64,000 nucleotides of DNA from Desulfobacteraceae bacterium 4572_130 (GCA_002084425.1 NBLN01000006.1:18751-82750); one strand, 5' to 3'; counted from the first letter of the stretch, positions 34,687-44,491 are shown. Program-made: numbers and translations. Notes: generated by a model not told the origin, from the sequence alone.

Positions 34687-36558
34687 TTACATAATTCTTT
34701 TAAAAAGTTTTTCAATCTCTGCTTTTTCCCACTTGATTTTAGTAGGACGACCATGGGGACAATAATTAGGATTTTCGCATTTTTCAAGATCATAAAAAAG
34801 CTTTTCCATTTGTGTATGGTTTAAAATATGATTACCACGCAAGGCACTATGGCATGACATTAAAATCAAACATTTATCAAGCCATTCAGGTTTTAATGCA
34901 GCATGTTTTGGATTAATTCTCAACTCAATGATTTTTTCAATCATCTCATAAATAAGCGGTTTAATCTCTTTGTTATCAATAATTGCAGGAATTGCTTTAA
35001 TAATAAAAGTTGTGTTGCCAAAGGGTTCTATTTCTATTCCCAAAGATAAAAGTTCAGGTATTATGTTTTCAATAATATCAGCTTCTTTAAGCCCAAGTTC
35101 AAGAGTTTCAGGCACAACAAGACTTTGAGAACATGGAGAAAAAGATGATTTTTTTAATTTTTCATATATTATTCTTTCATGTGCTGCATGTTGATCAATT
35201 AAAATTATATTATTATTAGATTCTAGAATAATATATGTAGCAAAGACTTGACCTATAATACTAAAATTAGATGTATCAAAATCAGATAAAGACGATGGAA
35301 AAAGTGATTTTAATTTTTCTGGATTATTTTGTTTTGAAATTTTTCTGGAAGATTTAATATTTTTATTAAATTCATAATGATTTTCAGCATTAAATTTTGT
35401 TTTATTTTTAGAAAAAGTATCTTTTAAAGGCAAATCAAATTTTAATTCATCTTCACAAACTGATATATTTTGTGAAATATTTTTTTCTTTATTCCATTCA
35501 AATAAAGACTCATCAATTTTTTGTCTGGGCTTTTGTATAGAAATACCATAAGGTTGAAATCTTTTTTTTTCTATATTAATAAGAGCTTTTTCTACAGAAC
35601 TTGTTACAGCTGAATATACATCCTGCTGGTTTGAAAATCTAACTTGAAGTTTAGCAGGATGAACATTAACATCAACTTTATTAAAATCAAGTGTTAGAAA
35701 AAGAATAGCAAGGGGAAATCGCGCCTTCATTATTCTACCCCTATATCCTCTAAATATAGCAGATACAATGGCTTTGTCTGTAACCATTCTATTATTAACA
35801 AAAAGTCTGATTTTCTGAGATGTACTTCTGGTAAGAGAAGGGTCTGAAATATATCCTGAAATTTGAATATTATTTTGTTTAAAAAAAACTTTGCAAAGAT
35901 TATTTGCAATATCTTTTCCAAGTACTTCTAATACTCTATCAAACATATTATCTATAGATGAAAAATTTTTAATAAGATTATTGTTATGAAAAAGCTTAAA
36001 TTTAATCTTTGGATTTCCCAGGGCAATTCCTGAAAATATATCTGCAATATGACCCATTTCAGTATTTAGTGATTTTAAAAATTTTTTTCTTGCTGGGGTA
36101 TTAAAATAAAGATTTTTTACTTCTATCATGGTACCCAAAGGAGATCCTGTGTCAGAAACATCCATAAGTTTACCACCACTAATATATATCCTTGTTCCAA
36201 CGTCAGAATCTTTTTGACTAGTTGTAAGTGTAAATTTTGAAACAGATGCAATGGAAGGAAGTGCCTCGCCTCTAAAACCAAAAGTTTTTATTGAAAAAAG
36301 ATCTTGGTCCGTAAAAATTTTACTTGTGGCATATCTTTCAATGGCAAGAAGAGCATTGTCTTTTGACATACCACAGCCATTATCAGACACTCTGATAAGA
36401 TTTGTGCCTCCTTTTTCAATTTCCAATGTAATACTTTTAGACTTTGCATCAATGGCATTTTCCAAAAGTTCTTTTACAACAGAACAAGGACGCTCAACAA
36501 CTTCTCCAGCAGCTATTTTATTAGAAATAATCTCGGGAAGTATTCTTATATCAGGCAT
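34687..36558 (-). CDS. mutL: DNA mismatch repair protein MutL (endonuclease-type)
   Basis: Counting from the ATG at 36558 gives 623 residues starting MPDIRILPEIISNKIAAGEVVERP; an upstream TTG would add 14 residues with no family match. The GHKL ATPase motifs are ELLENAIDA, VSDNGCGM and TFGFRGEALPSI. The C-terminal domain has DQHAAHERIIYE, the DQHAx2Ex4E metal site of nicking MutL proteins, with SCHSALRGNHIL and CPHGRPT completing that site. It therefore should cut the unmethylated strand itself, as in bacteria without MutH. The stop codon is followed in the same frame by the ispD reading frame. Confidence 0.96.
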   Translation of the reverse strand: MPDIRILPEIISNKIAAGEVVERPCSVVKELLENAIDAKSKSITLEIEKGGTNLIRVSDNGCGMSKDNALLAIERYATSKIFTDQDLFSIKTFGFRGEALPSIASVSKFTLTTSQKDSDVGTRIYISGGKLMDVSDTGSPLGTMIEVKNLYFNTPARKKFLKSLNTEMGHIADIFSGIALGNPKIKFKLFHNNNLIKNFSSIDNMFDRVLEVLGKDIANNLCKVFFKQNNIQISGYISDPSLTRSTSQKIRLFVNNRMVTDKAIVSAIFRGYRGRIMKARFPLAILFLTLDFNKVDVNVHPAKLQVRFSNQQDVYSAVTSSVEKALINIEKKRFQPYGISIQKPRQKIDESLFEWNKEKNISQNISVCEDELKFDLPLKDTFSKNKTKFNAENHYEFNKNIKSSRKISKQNNPEKLKSLFPSSLSDFDTSNFSIIGQVFATYIILESNNNIILIDQHAAHERIIYEKLKKSSFSPCSQSLVVPETLELGLKEADIIENIIPELLSLGIEIEPFGNTTFIIKAIPAIIDNKEIKPLIYEMIEKIIELRINPKHAALKPEWLDKCLILMSCHSALRGNHILNHTQMEKLFYDLEKCENPNYCPHGRPTKIKWEKAEIEKLFKRIM

Positions 36559-36676
36559 AAAATTATATTTTTTATTTGTTTTTAAGGATACTCTAGGCAA
36601 AGCATAGTTCTAGTATATTAAAATTCTGAAAAACTAGAACAAAATAAATAAAAATTAAAACACTATTAAAGTTAGG

Positions 36677-37573
36677 CTAAATCTTTTTATCTTTATTTTT
36701 AGTATAGGGAATTAACAGGCAGGGAAAAATTGATTTATCAGCAATGGTTTTTGTTATACTTCCCATCCATCTTTCAGCCAGTTCTGACTTTTTAGATGAA
36801 CCCATAACAATCATGGAAGCTTTATATTCATGTGCAGCTTTTTCTATTTCTTTAACTGGATCACCAATATAAACATGTGCCCTTGCATCAATATCATATT
36901 CTTCAAAATCATCGCAAAGACCATCTAATTTTTTTCTTTCTTGTTTTCGTATTTTCTGCACATCATGAGTTGACGAACTTTTTAATTTTTTCTCACTTGT
37001 AACATGCATGATGTCTATTTTACCAACAACATTTTTTAAGGTTTTTAAATATTTTGCAGCTTTCATACTTGTAGAAGACCAATTAGTTGCAAAAAGCGGA
37101 TTTTTAAAAGGTTCTTCAGGTACAATATTATTTTTTTCCATATGTTTAAAAACCAAAATAGGAATTGGTGATCTTCTAATGAGTTCTGTAATATCTGAGC
37201 CTGAATAAAGTTGTTTTAAAACACTTTTGTGAGAATGCCCTATTACAATAAGATCTGGTTTTTCTTGCTCCACAGCATTAAGAATTTGGGGTACCAAAGT
37301 TCCAACTTCCATATAGGCACCCACCTCCATACCCATTTCAAATAAATTTTCTGCCCAGTCTATAAAACGGATATTTGCAATTTCCTTAAGTTTTACAGTT
37401 TCCTCTTTAAGAAATCCATCTCCACCACGATGCATAGCAACTTTATCTCTTTCAATAACATTTAAAAAAACTACATGTTCAAGGTCAGCTTTTCTTAAAT
37501 TTAATAAGGAAGATAAAGTATCAAAGCAAAGATCTTCAAATTTAGTTACAAATAGAAGTTTTTTTATTTTCAT
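36677..37573 (-). CDS. Tandem universal stress protein (two UspA domains)
   Basis: 298 residues made of two UspA domains, about 1-145 and 158-290. Nucleotide-binding pockets are suggested by DLIVIGHSHKSVLKQLYSGSD in the first and MIVMGSSKKSELAERWMGSIT in the second. Universal stress proteins bind ATP and help cells survive starvation or redox stress. It is the last gene of the minus-strand run antiporter, three kinases, response regulator, Usp, with 41 bp to the response regulator, so it is probably the output-side stress gene of that cluster. An AAAGGAG lies somewhat far from the ATG. Confidence 0.9.
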   Translation of the reverse strand: MKIKKLLFVTKFEDLCFDTLSSLLNLRKADLEHVVFLNVIERDKVAMHRGGDGFLKEETVKLKEIANIRFIDWAENLFEMGMEVGAYMEVGTLVPQILNAVEQEKPDLIVIGHSHKSVLKQLYSGSDITELIRRSPIPILVFKHMEKNNIVPEEPFKNPLFATNWSSTSMKAAKYLKTLKNVVGKIDIMHVTSEKKLKSSSTHDVQKIRKQERKKLDGLCDDFEEYDIDARAHVYIGDPVKEIEKAAHEYKASMIVMGSSKKSELAERWMGSITKTIADKSIFPCLLIPYTKNKDKKI

Positions 37574-37614
37574 TATTTTTCTAATACTCCTTTTAAAAAT
37601 GCTTTATAAATAAA

Positions 37615-38007
37615 TTATCCTATTTTTTTTTGGATCGCTTCAATAAGTTCTTCTGGTTCAACAGGTTTTTCTAAATAAATATCAGGCTTTGGAACCTTTC
37701 CATTTTGGAATTCATCAAGAACTTTTTGTGAGCGTAAAAAAGACTTCAAAGATATTCCAGTAAACATAATAACTGGAATTTTTTTTAATGAATCATCAGT
37801 TTTAAGCTTGCGAAACAATTGAATCCCACTTCCCCTTGGCATAAGTACATCAAGAATCACCAAATCAGGTTTATGTTTTTCAATCATATCTTTTCCCTCT
37901 ATTCCATCATGGGCAATTAGAGGGGTATAATTATTTTCTTCAAGAACAGTTAAAAGAAATGTTCGCACATCATCGTCATCATCAACGATAAGCACCTTTT
38001 TATTCAT
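37615..38007 (-). CDS. Single-domain response regulator (CheY-like)
   Basis: 130 residues, only a receiver domain: VLIVDDDDDVR acidic pocket, DLVILDVLMPRGSG with phospho-acceptor Asp53, the switch Thr in VIMFTGIS and Lys in LEKPVEPEEL. With no DNA-binding output it must act by protein contact or as a phosphate relay. It lies 169 bp downstream of the receiver-kinase gene and is probably a phosphorylation partner of the kinases of this cluster. AGGAGG precedes the ATG. Confidence 0.93.
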   Translation of the reverse strand: MNKKVLIVDDDDDVRTFLLTVLEENNYTPLIAHDGIEGKDMIEKHKPDLVILDVLMPRGSGIQLFRKLKTDDSLKKIPVIMFTGISLKSFLRSQKVLDEFQNGKVPKPDIYLEKPVEPEELIEAIQKKIG

Positions 38008-38176
38008 AATTAATCCTCCTTAATGGCATTTAAAAACTCTCCAGCAACCAAAGCCTATAGATTTTTGCAAGACTTTAAGATATTACAAATATGATTTCAT
38101 CTCTATCTTGTATATAAAGCTTTTTACCTGAGCATCTATATTTCAAATTTGGACTTTTTACATGTTTATCATGTTT

Positions 38177-39697
38177 TTATTCTATAATGTCTTTAAAGGG
38201 TAATCTAATAGTAAATGTTGTTCCCTTATTTAGGTTGGATTTAAAATCAATTGTACCATTATGCTCTTGTATCAGTTTTTTTGTAACAAGTAAGCCAAGC
38301 CCAGTTCCTCTTCCTCCTTTGGTGCTAAAAAAAGAAGTGTAAAGATTATCCATTGTTTCCTGATGCATACCGCGACCATTATCTTCCACTTCAAGACAAA
38401 ATATTTTATTTTTTTCAACACTTGTTTTTATAGAGACAAACCAGTTTTTATTAGTATCTTCATCATCCAGGCAGGCATCCATAGCATTTGAAACAAGATT
38501 TAATAAACTTCTGTGAATTGTTTTGTTATCTATCAATACTTCTCCAATAGCAGAATCCAGCTTTTTTTTAATTTTAATATCATTCTTTTCTGCCACATTT
38601 TCAACAAGCTGAATAACTTCATTAATAACTTCATTGGGAGAACATTTTTGATATTCTGGATCTCTTTCTTTAGAGTAGGTCAATAAATCCTGAACTAGAT
38701 TAGATGTTCGATTAATATGTTTTTTAATGGTATTCCACCCAGCTCTCAGTTTTTCTGTATTATTATTTTTAAGACCAACATCCAGAACATAACTTCCGCC
38801 TTTAAGACCCACAAGAATATTTTTTATATAATGGGCAAGCCCACTTACTGTTTGCCCCACAGCAACTAATCTTTCTGATTGAATAAGCTCTTTTTCAAGT
38901 TTTTTAATATCAGTTAAATCTTGAAAAAAAGACACACTACCTATAATTTTATCTTTTTCATATAAAATATTACCGGAAAAACTTATGGGAATTTCTTTAC
39001 CATTTTTTGAAAATAATGTTGTTTCTTTCCATGGAAGCCGTCCATTTTTATGCATTTCAGTTTCTAATTCTAATGCTTCTATTATTTCATCAGGATAAAG
39101 AGCTTTAATATCTATTTTATTTATAACATCAGATTGTTTTTGTTGGAAAAGTCTTTCAGCTTCTGGATTAAAAATAACAATTTTCCAAGAATTATCTGTT
39201 GCAACAATTCCATTGTTGGAACTTTTAATTAATAATTTTTGAAAATCAGATTTTCTTCTTATTTCTGTTGTTGCCTCTTTTATCTTATTTTCTAAATTTT
39301 CAGTATATTCATTAAGTTTTTTTCTAATATCAATTTTTGATTCTGCCCTTGTAAGCGCAATGGCAAGAGCTTCATCCCTTACTGGTTTGTTAATAAAATC
39401 AGATGCACCATATTGCAGTGCCATAATGGTTGAATCAATGTCTCCATGTCCAGTTATAATTATAACTTCCTTTTCAGAGTCAATTTCTTTTATTTTTTTT
39501 AAAAGTTCTAGTCCATCCATTCCCGGCATTTTAATATCAGTTATAACTATATCAGGAGACTCTTTTTTAAAGCCTTCAAGTCCCTCCTCACCACTATATG
39601 CAGGAATTGTAATATATCCATCACTTCTTAATGACATTGAAAGAAGCCTTACATTTGATTCTTCATCATCAACGACTAGAATTTTTCTTGGTGTCAT
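38177..39697 (-). CDS. Hybrid sensor: receiver-PAS-histidine kinase
   Basis: 506 residues. An N-terminal receiver is at 1-120 (ILVVDDEESN; Asp54 in ITDIKMPGMDG; Lys in INKPVRDE). A coiled region and a PAS domain follow at about 150-265 (NNGIVATDNSWKIVIFNPEAERLF), then a kinase with the H-box SGLAHYIKNILVGLKGG (His289) and an ATPase with N box LLNLVSNAMDACLDD, VEDNGRGM and GTGLGLLVTKKLI. The HYIKN H-box is an unusual variant. There is no membrane segment, so it is cytosolic. Its kinase part is nearly the same as that of the 432-residue kinase at 41565-42863. Confidence 0.93.
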   Translation of the reverse strand: MTPRKILVVDDEESNVRLLSMSLRSDGYITIPAYSGEEGLEGFKKESPDIVITDIKMPGMDGLELLKKIKEIDSEKEVIIITGHGDIDSTIMALQYGASDFINKPVRDEALAIALTRAESKIDIRKKLNEYTENLENKIKEATTEIRRKSDFQKLLIKSSNNGIVATDNSWKIVIFNPEAERLFQQKQSDVINKIDIKALYPDEIIEALELETEMHKNGRLPWKETTLFSKNGKEIPISFSGNILYEKDKIIGSVSFFQDLTDIKKLEKELIQSERLVAVGQTVSGLAHYIKNILVGLKGGSYVLDVGLKNNNTEKLRAGWNTIKKHINRTSNLVQDLLTYSKERDPEYQKCSPNEVINEVIQLVENVAEKNDIKIKKKLDSAIGEVLIDNKTIHRSLLNLVSNAMDACLDDEDTNKNWFVSIKTSVEKNKIFCLEVEDNGRGMHQETMDNLYTSFFSTKGGRGTGLGLLVTKKLIQEHNGTIDFKSNLNKGTTFTIRLPFKDIIE

Positions 39698-39771
39698 GTT
39701 CTTTCCTTATAAATATGGATAGACTTATAAAAATTATTTATCATTTTTTGACATATTCTAATATTATGTTT

Positions 39772-41544
39772 TTAGGAATAAGGGAATTTAATTTTAAATG
39801 AAGAGCCTTTACCTTTCTCGCTTTCAACTTTAATTGTCCCACCATAATCTTTAATAATTCCATAACTTATACTTGTACCAAGACCTGTTCCTTTGCCTGT
39901 TTCTTTTGTTGTAAAAAAGGGTTCAAACAATTTTTCCTTTACATCTTTGCTCATGCCTACTCCAGTATCTGAAACAATTATCACAACATGATTTTTTTCT
40001 ATAAATGATTCAAATTTTAATTTTTTTTCTGCTTTGCTACCTGAAGTTGTAAGATTGGTTTTTTCATCCATAGAATCAATAGCATTGCTTACTAAATTAA
40101 TAAATACCTGCTCCAGACGATTATGTTCAGCTCTTATTTTAGGTATATCAAAAGTAAGGTCTAGTTCAATTTCTATTTCATGAGCTTTTAACTGATGACC
40201 AAAAATTTTAAAAACATCATTAATAGGATCATTAATATTAATTTTTTTAACAATTCTGTCAGACTGTCTTGCAAAATCTCTAACATGTTTAATCACTCCA
40301 GCAGCTCTTCCAACATTAGTAATTATATCATTAACCATATCCTTTAATTCATCATCAGAAATTTTATAGCCTTTTTTCATCATTTTTAAAATCAAATCAC
40401 CGCAGATTTGAATAATATTTAATGGCTGATTAATTTCATGGGCCATACCAGCAGCCATAGTACCAAGTGTTGCCATCTTGCCGGCCTGAATTAATTGGGT
40501 ATCTTTTTCTATGCTTTCAGTAATATCTGTTGCAGATACAATAAGAACATCTCTAAGACTATAGTTGGCATAGGAAACTTTTAAATTAACAAAAAAAGGT
40601 TTTCTCCCTTTTTTATAATGTCGTTTTTTTGTCAAAAGGATAGATTGATTAATTGATAATTTTTCCAATCCTTTTATAATAGTTTCATCATCTTTTTCTC
40701 CAAGCTCCAGAAAAGATTTTCCTATAATTTCTTTTTTTGTATATTGATAATCATTTGCAGCCCTGGGATTTACATCTAAAATTTTAAATGTTTTTGTATT
40801 AATTATAAAAATTGGATTGGGATTATTATCAAAAAGAGAATGATATTTTTCCTCTGATTTTTCTTTTTGTTTATAAAGCAATGCAATTTTTTCGTTTTGC
40901 CGCTCTCGCTCTTCTTCTATTTTTTTTACTTCAGTTTTATCCCACAAAGTTTCAATTGCTCCAACTATTTCCCCTTTACGGGATTTAATAGGAGCAGCAG
41001 TAAAAAAAATCCATTTTCCATTTTCTCCTAGATGTGGAAAAAATTCTTCAGCTTCATAGGCTCCTTCAATTACAGTTGATTTCTGCCATAAACCTGAATA
41101 ATATTTATCAACATCTTTACCCTCACTTTCAGTAACAATAAGATCTGCTAGAGTTGGTCGTTTTTCACTTCTAAATGGAAACCATTGAGTATCAGTTCCT
41201 ACAGCATTTTTTGCAGCATAACCAGTAAGTTTTTCACATGCTCTGTTCCAGTGAGTAATAATATGATTCTGGTTTATAACAAAAGTAGGCACCATACTGC
41301 CCCTAATAATTTGTGAAACAGATTTTTCACTTTCAATGAGTTCTTTATTTTCATCCTGCAGGTATTGAATTTTTTTATCGGCAATTTTACTAATACGATT
41401 GGAAAATTGTTCAAAAAGTTTTTGTACTTTTATATTAGAGGTTATTTCTTTAACTTGTTTTTTTATTTTAAGTATTTCTTCCTCTGCTTGAATATCCTTT
41501 AAAAAAAGTATGGATTCAAAACTATTCATTTTTATTTTTTCCAT
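39772..41544 (-). CDS. Cytosolic PAS-PAS histidine kinase
   Basis: 590 residues. An N-terminal coiled region (1-75) is followed by PAS1 at about 80-210 (VPTFVINQNHIITHWNRACE..GENGKWIFFTAAPIKSRKGE) and PAS2 at about 230-345 (NPNPIFIINTKTFKILDVNP). The kinase core has H-box GMAHEINQPLN with His369, then N box FINLVSNAIDSMDE, VSDTGVGMSKDV and GTGLGTSISYGII. PAS1 is highly similar to the single PAS of the neighbouring 432-residue kinase, while the kinase core belongs to another subtype. No membrane segments are seen. Confidence 0.93.
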   Translation of the reverse strand: MEKIKMNSFESILFLKDIQAEEEILKIKKQVKEITSNIKVQKLFEQFSNRISKIADKKIQYLQDENKELIESEKSVSQIIRGSMVPTFVINQNHIITHWNRACEKLTGYAAKNAVGTDTQWFPFRSEKRPTLADLIVTESEGKDVDKYYSGLWQKSTVIEGAYEAEEFFPHLGENGKWIFFTAAPIKSRKGEIVGAIETLWDKTEVKKIEEERERQNEKIALLYKQKEKSEEKYHSLFDNNPNPIFIINTKTFKILDVNPRAANDYQYTKKEIIGKSFLELGEKDDETIIKGLEKLSINQSILLTKKRHYKKGRKPFFVNLKVSYANYSLRDVLIVSATDITESIEKDTQLIQAGKMATLGTMAAGMAHEINQPLNIIQICGDLILKMMKKGYKISDDELKDMVNDIITNVGRAAGVIKHVRDFARQSDRIVKKININDPINDVFKIFGHQLKAHEIEIELDLTFDIPKIRAEHNRLEQVFINLVSNAIDSMDEKTNLTTSGSKAEKKLKFESFIEKNHVVIIVSDTGVGMSKDVKEKLFEPFFTTKETGKGTGLGTSISYGIIKDYGGTIKVESEKGKGSSFKIKFPYS

Positions 41545-41564
41545 ATTAGTTTATTCCAATAGAA

Positions 41565-42863
41565 TTAGAAGTTGTTCCCTGGCACACCTATGGGCAATCT
41601 AATTATAAATGTTGTTCCCTTACCAAGTTTGCTTGTAAAATCAATTGTACCATTATGTTCTTTTATAAGCTTACTTGTAACAAATAATCCAAGTCCAGTT
41701 CCTTTGTTTCCTTTAGTACTAAAAAAAGATGTGTAAAGATTATCTTTTGCTGTTTTAGTCATACCGCAACCATTATCTTTTATTTTAATACATACTATTT
41801 TATTATTTTCAATGCTTGTTTCAATGGAAACAAACCAATCTTTGTCAGTACTTTTATCATCAAGGCAGGCATCAATACCGTTTGAAATAAGATTTAATAA
41901 ACTGCGATGGATTGTTGTTGGATCCATAAATACTTCATTAATTGTTAAATCAAGTATAGTTTTAATTTTAATTCCTTTTTCCTTTGCCATATCTTTAACA
42001 AGATCAACAACATCCTTAATAATTTCATTGGGAAAGCATTTTTGATACTCAGGTTCCTTTAGTTTTGAACAAGTTAATAAATCTTGAGCTAAATCAGATA
42101 TTCGGCTGATATTTTTTTTAATGGTATTCCAGCCTTTTTTCATCTTTTCCGTATTATTATTTTTAAACCCAACATCCAGCACATAACTTCCTCCCTTAAG
42201 CCCTACAAGAATATTTTTTATGTAATGTGCCATACCGCTTACTGCCCGTTCTTTTTCCTGTTCTATTTTTTTTGTTTCAGTTTTATCCCATAAAGTTTCA
42301 ATTGCTCCAATTATTTCACCTTTACGAGATTTAATAGGAGCAGCAGTAAAAAAAATCCATTTTCCATTTTCTCCCAGGTGTGGAAAAAATTCTTCTGCTT
42401 CATATGCTCCTTCAATTATAGCTGATCTATTCCACAAATCCATATAATATTTATTAATGTCATTTTTCCCCATTGAAGCTATAATCACATCTGCCATTGT
42501 TGGTCGTTTTTTTAATCTAAATGGTGTCCAATGTTTGTTAGTTCCTATGATATCCTTTGCAGCATACCCAGTAAGTTTTTCACATGCTCTGTTCCAGTGA
42601 GTAACAATACGATTTTGATTTATAACAAAAGTAGGAATCATACTGCCATTAATAATTTGTGAAACAGCTTTTTCTCTTTCAATGAGTTTCTTTTTTTCAT
42701 CTTGTATGTTTTGAATTTTTTTACTAGCAATTTTTGTAACAGTATTTGAAAATCCATCAAAAATTTTTTCTATTTCAGAATAATCAGTTGCTTTTTTTAT
42801 TCTTTTTTTTGCTTCTATAATTTCTTCCTTTATTTGAAAATTTATTTTCATATCTATTCTCAT
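41565..42863 (-). CDS. PAS-histidine kinase, mosaic of its two neighbours
   Basis: 432 residues. Residues about 1-205 (coiled region plus PAS with VINQNRIVTHWNRACEKLTG and GENGKWIFFTAAPIKSRKGE) match the start of the 590-residue kinase. Residues about 208-428 (MAHYIKNILVGLKGGSYVLD with His213, LLNLISNGIDACLDD, IKDNGCGM, GTGLGLFVTSKLI) match the end of the 506-residue hybrid. It joins the two modules at EKERAVSGMAHY, so it looks like a recombinant or fusion paralogue. It begins 33 bp after the antiporter stop and probably senses the same signal as PAS1 of its neighbour. Confidence 0.92.
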   Translation of the reverse strand: MRIDMKINFQIKEEIIEAKKRIKKATDYSEIEKIFDGFSNTVTKIASKKIQNIQDEKKKLIEREKAVSQIINGSMIPTFVINQNRIVTHWNRACEKLTGYAAKDIIGTNKHWTPFRLKKRPTMADVIIASMGKNDINKYYMDLWNRSAIIEGAYEAEEFFPHLGENGKWIFFTAAPIKSRKGEIIGAIETLWDKTETKKIEQEKERAVSGMAHYIKNILVGLKGGSYVLDVGFKNNNTEKMKKGWNTIKKNISRISDLAQDLLTCSKLKEPEYQKCFPNEIIKDVVDLVKDMAKEKGIKIKTILDLTINEVFMDPTTIHRSLLNLISNGIDACLDDKSTDKDWFVSIETSIENNKIVCIKIKDNGCGMTKTAKDNLYTSFFSTKGNKGTGLGLFVTSKLIKEHNGTIDFTSKLGKGTTFIIRLPIGVPGNNF

Positions 42864-42895
42864 TGTGTGTTATCTTATTTTTTTAAAAAAAATTT

Positions 42896-44491
42896 CTAGA
42901 AGAAAATCAATGATATAACAATAAAAACAGGAATTAAAATTACAAAAGAGTATTTAAATATATATCCAAAAAAACTTGGCATTGGTGTTCCACTTTCCAC
43001 TGCAATGGATCTTACCATAAAATTGGGTGCGTTCCCAATATAACTGCATGCTCCAAAAAATACAGCACCAACGGAAATAGCCTGTAAATATATAGGGTTC
43101 TCTGCCATAAGCAATGGAACAGATTGTGCTTCAGCCATGCCGGCATAAAAAGTGCCAAGAGCTGTGTTAAAAAAAGTAAGATATGTAGGAGCATTATCAA
43201 GAAAAGCTGAAAGCATTCCTGTTACCCAAAAATAATGATATGGTTCTTTTACAGCATTAATTATAAAAGCAAGCTCTCCCTTTGACCCAGCTTTTAGTAA
43301 CAGCAGACATGGAATCATTGTGATAAAAATTCCTATAAAAAGATATGCAACCTCAATAATAGGAAACCATGTAAAATCATTTTTTTCCCGCAATACTTTT
43401 GGAGTTGCCCATAAAGAAAAAATTCCAATAACAATAAGCAGAATATCTCGTATCCAATCTTGAAGTCCCCTGTGAACTCCCAAAGTATTAATTTCACCCA
43501 GATCAAGAATACCGCTCATAAGCACTGCACCGATAACACCTGCCAGAAAAATAAAATTATAACTTCCTGTAAGTTTTAAAGGTTTTTTTATTTCATTTTC
43601 AGGTACTTTAACACCTTCTTTTTTATAATAATATGTATCAAGTAAAAAATACATTAAAAGTATAATACTAGAAGCTATAAGCATGTGAGAAGAAATATTA
43701 AATGTCCAGAAAAAGGAAACCCCATGTAGAAATCCCAAAAACAAAGGAGGATCACCAAGAGGTGTTAAAGAACCTCCAATATTTGCAACCAGAAAAATGA
43801 AAAAAACAACCATAAAGGTTCTGTTTTTTCGATAGTTATTTGCACGCAAAAATGGCCGAATCATCAGCATGGCAGCACCTGTAGTGCCCATCCATGATGC
43901 TAAAATGGTACCTATTAAAATCATAATTGTATTAACAACAGGAGTGCCTCTTAAAGAGCCTTCAACCAAAATACCTCCTGAAACAGTATAAAGCACCCAT
44001 AAAAGAATAATAAAAGGAACATAATCAGCAAGAATAATATGAAGTATTTCATACATTGCCTGATTTTTGTATATTAAGAGAAAAGGTAGTGCTATGGACA
44101 TTGCCCAAAAACCTGAAATCTTACCAAAATTTTTATGCCAAAAATGTTCTGCAATAAGGGGGAGAAATGCAATAGAAAGCAGCATACATGCAAAGGGAAT
44201 ACAACTCCATAAAGGTAGCATTTCTCCCAGGTTTATATGTCCATGTGTATTTTCATGATGGGCATCAGACAAAGTAGAATCCTCTGAATTATGATCAGGG
44301 GTTACATTTTGGGTGCTTGTAGAACTATTTGCAGAAAAAGATGTTGTTTTTAAATTAATACTATTATGGTTTAAAGAATTTAATTGAAGAGTGTTTGAGG
44401 AATTGTGATTTAATGCAATAGCATAGGTTGAAGATAATAATAAAAATACAAATACAAATAAAAAAAGGGAGGTTATTCTTTTAAACTTCAT
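42896..44491 (-). CDS. NhaD-like sodium/proton antiporter with His/Asn/Ser-rich N-terminal extension
   Basis: 531 residues. A signal-like hydrophobic start (residues 8-27) is followed by about 70 polar residues rich in Asn, Ser and His ending DAHHENTHGHINLG. About twelve membrane segments follow. ANIGGSLTPLGDPPLFLGFL is the hallmark loop of the NhaD/ArsB branch of the ion-transporter superfamily, and FLDNAPTYLTFFN is its second-half repeat. Na+/H+ exchange across the inner membrane is the expected role. The polar His-rich extension, probably periplasmic, may bind metal. It heads the signalling operon, so transport may be sensed by the downstream kinases. A good AAGGAG site is present. Confidence 0.87.
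   Translation of the reverse strand: MKFKRITSLFLFVFVFLLLSSTYAIALNHNSSNTLQLNSLNHNSINLKTTSFSANSSTSTQNVTPDHNSEDSTLSDAHHENTHGHINLGEMLPLWSCIPFACMLLSIAFLPLIAEHFWHKNFGKISGFWAMSIALPFLLIYKNQAMYEILHIILADYVPFIILLWVLYTVSGGILVEGSLRGTPVVNTIMILIGTILASWMGTTGAAMLMIRPFLRANNYRKNRTFMVVFFIFLVANIGGSLTPLGDPPLFLGFLHGVSFFWTFNISSHMLIASSIILLMYFLLDTYYYKKEGVKVPENEIKKPLKLTGSYNFIFLAGVIGAVLMSGILDLGEINTLGVHRGLQDWIRDILLIVIGIFSLWATPKVLREKNDFTWFPIIEVAYLFIGIFITMIPCLLLLKAGSKGELAFIINAVKEPYHYFWVTGMLSAFLDNAPTYLTFFNTALGTFYAGMAEAQSVPLLMAENPIYLQAISVGAVFFGACSYIGNAPNFMVRSIAVESGTPMPSFFGYIFKYSFVILIPVFIVISLIFF

Noticed and set aside
36559..36600. Upstream TTG start for mutL adding 14 residues
   Set aside because: MutL proteins begin just before the IRILPEIISNKIAAGEV block; the ATG at 36558 fits.
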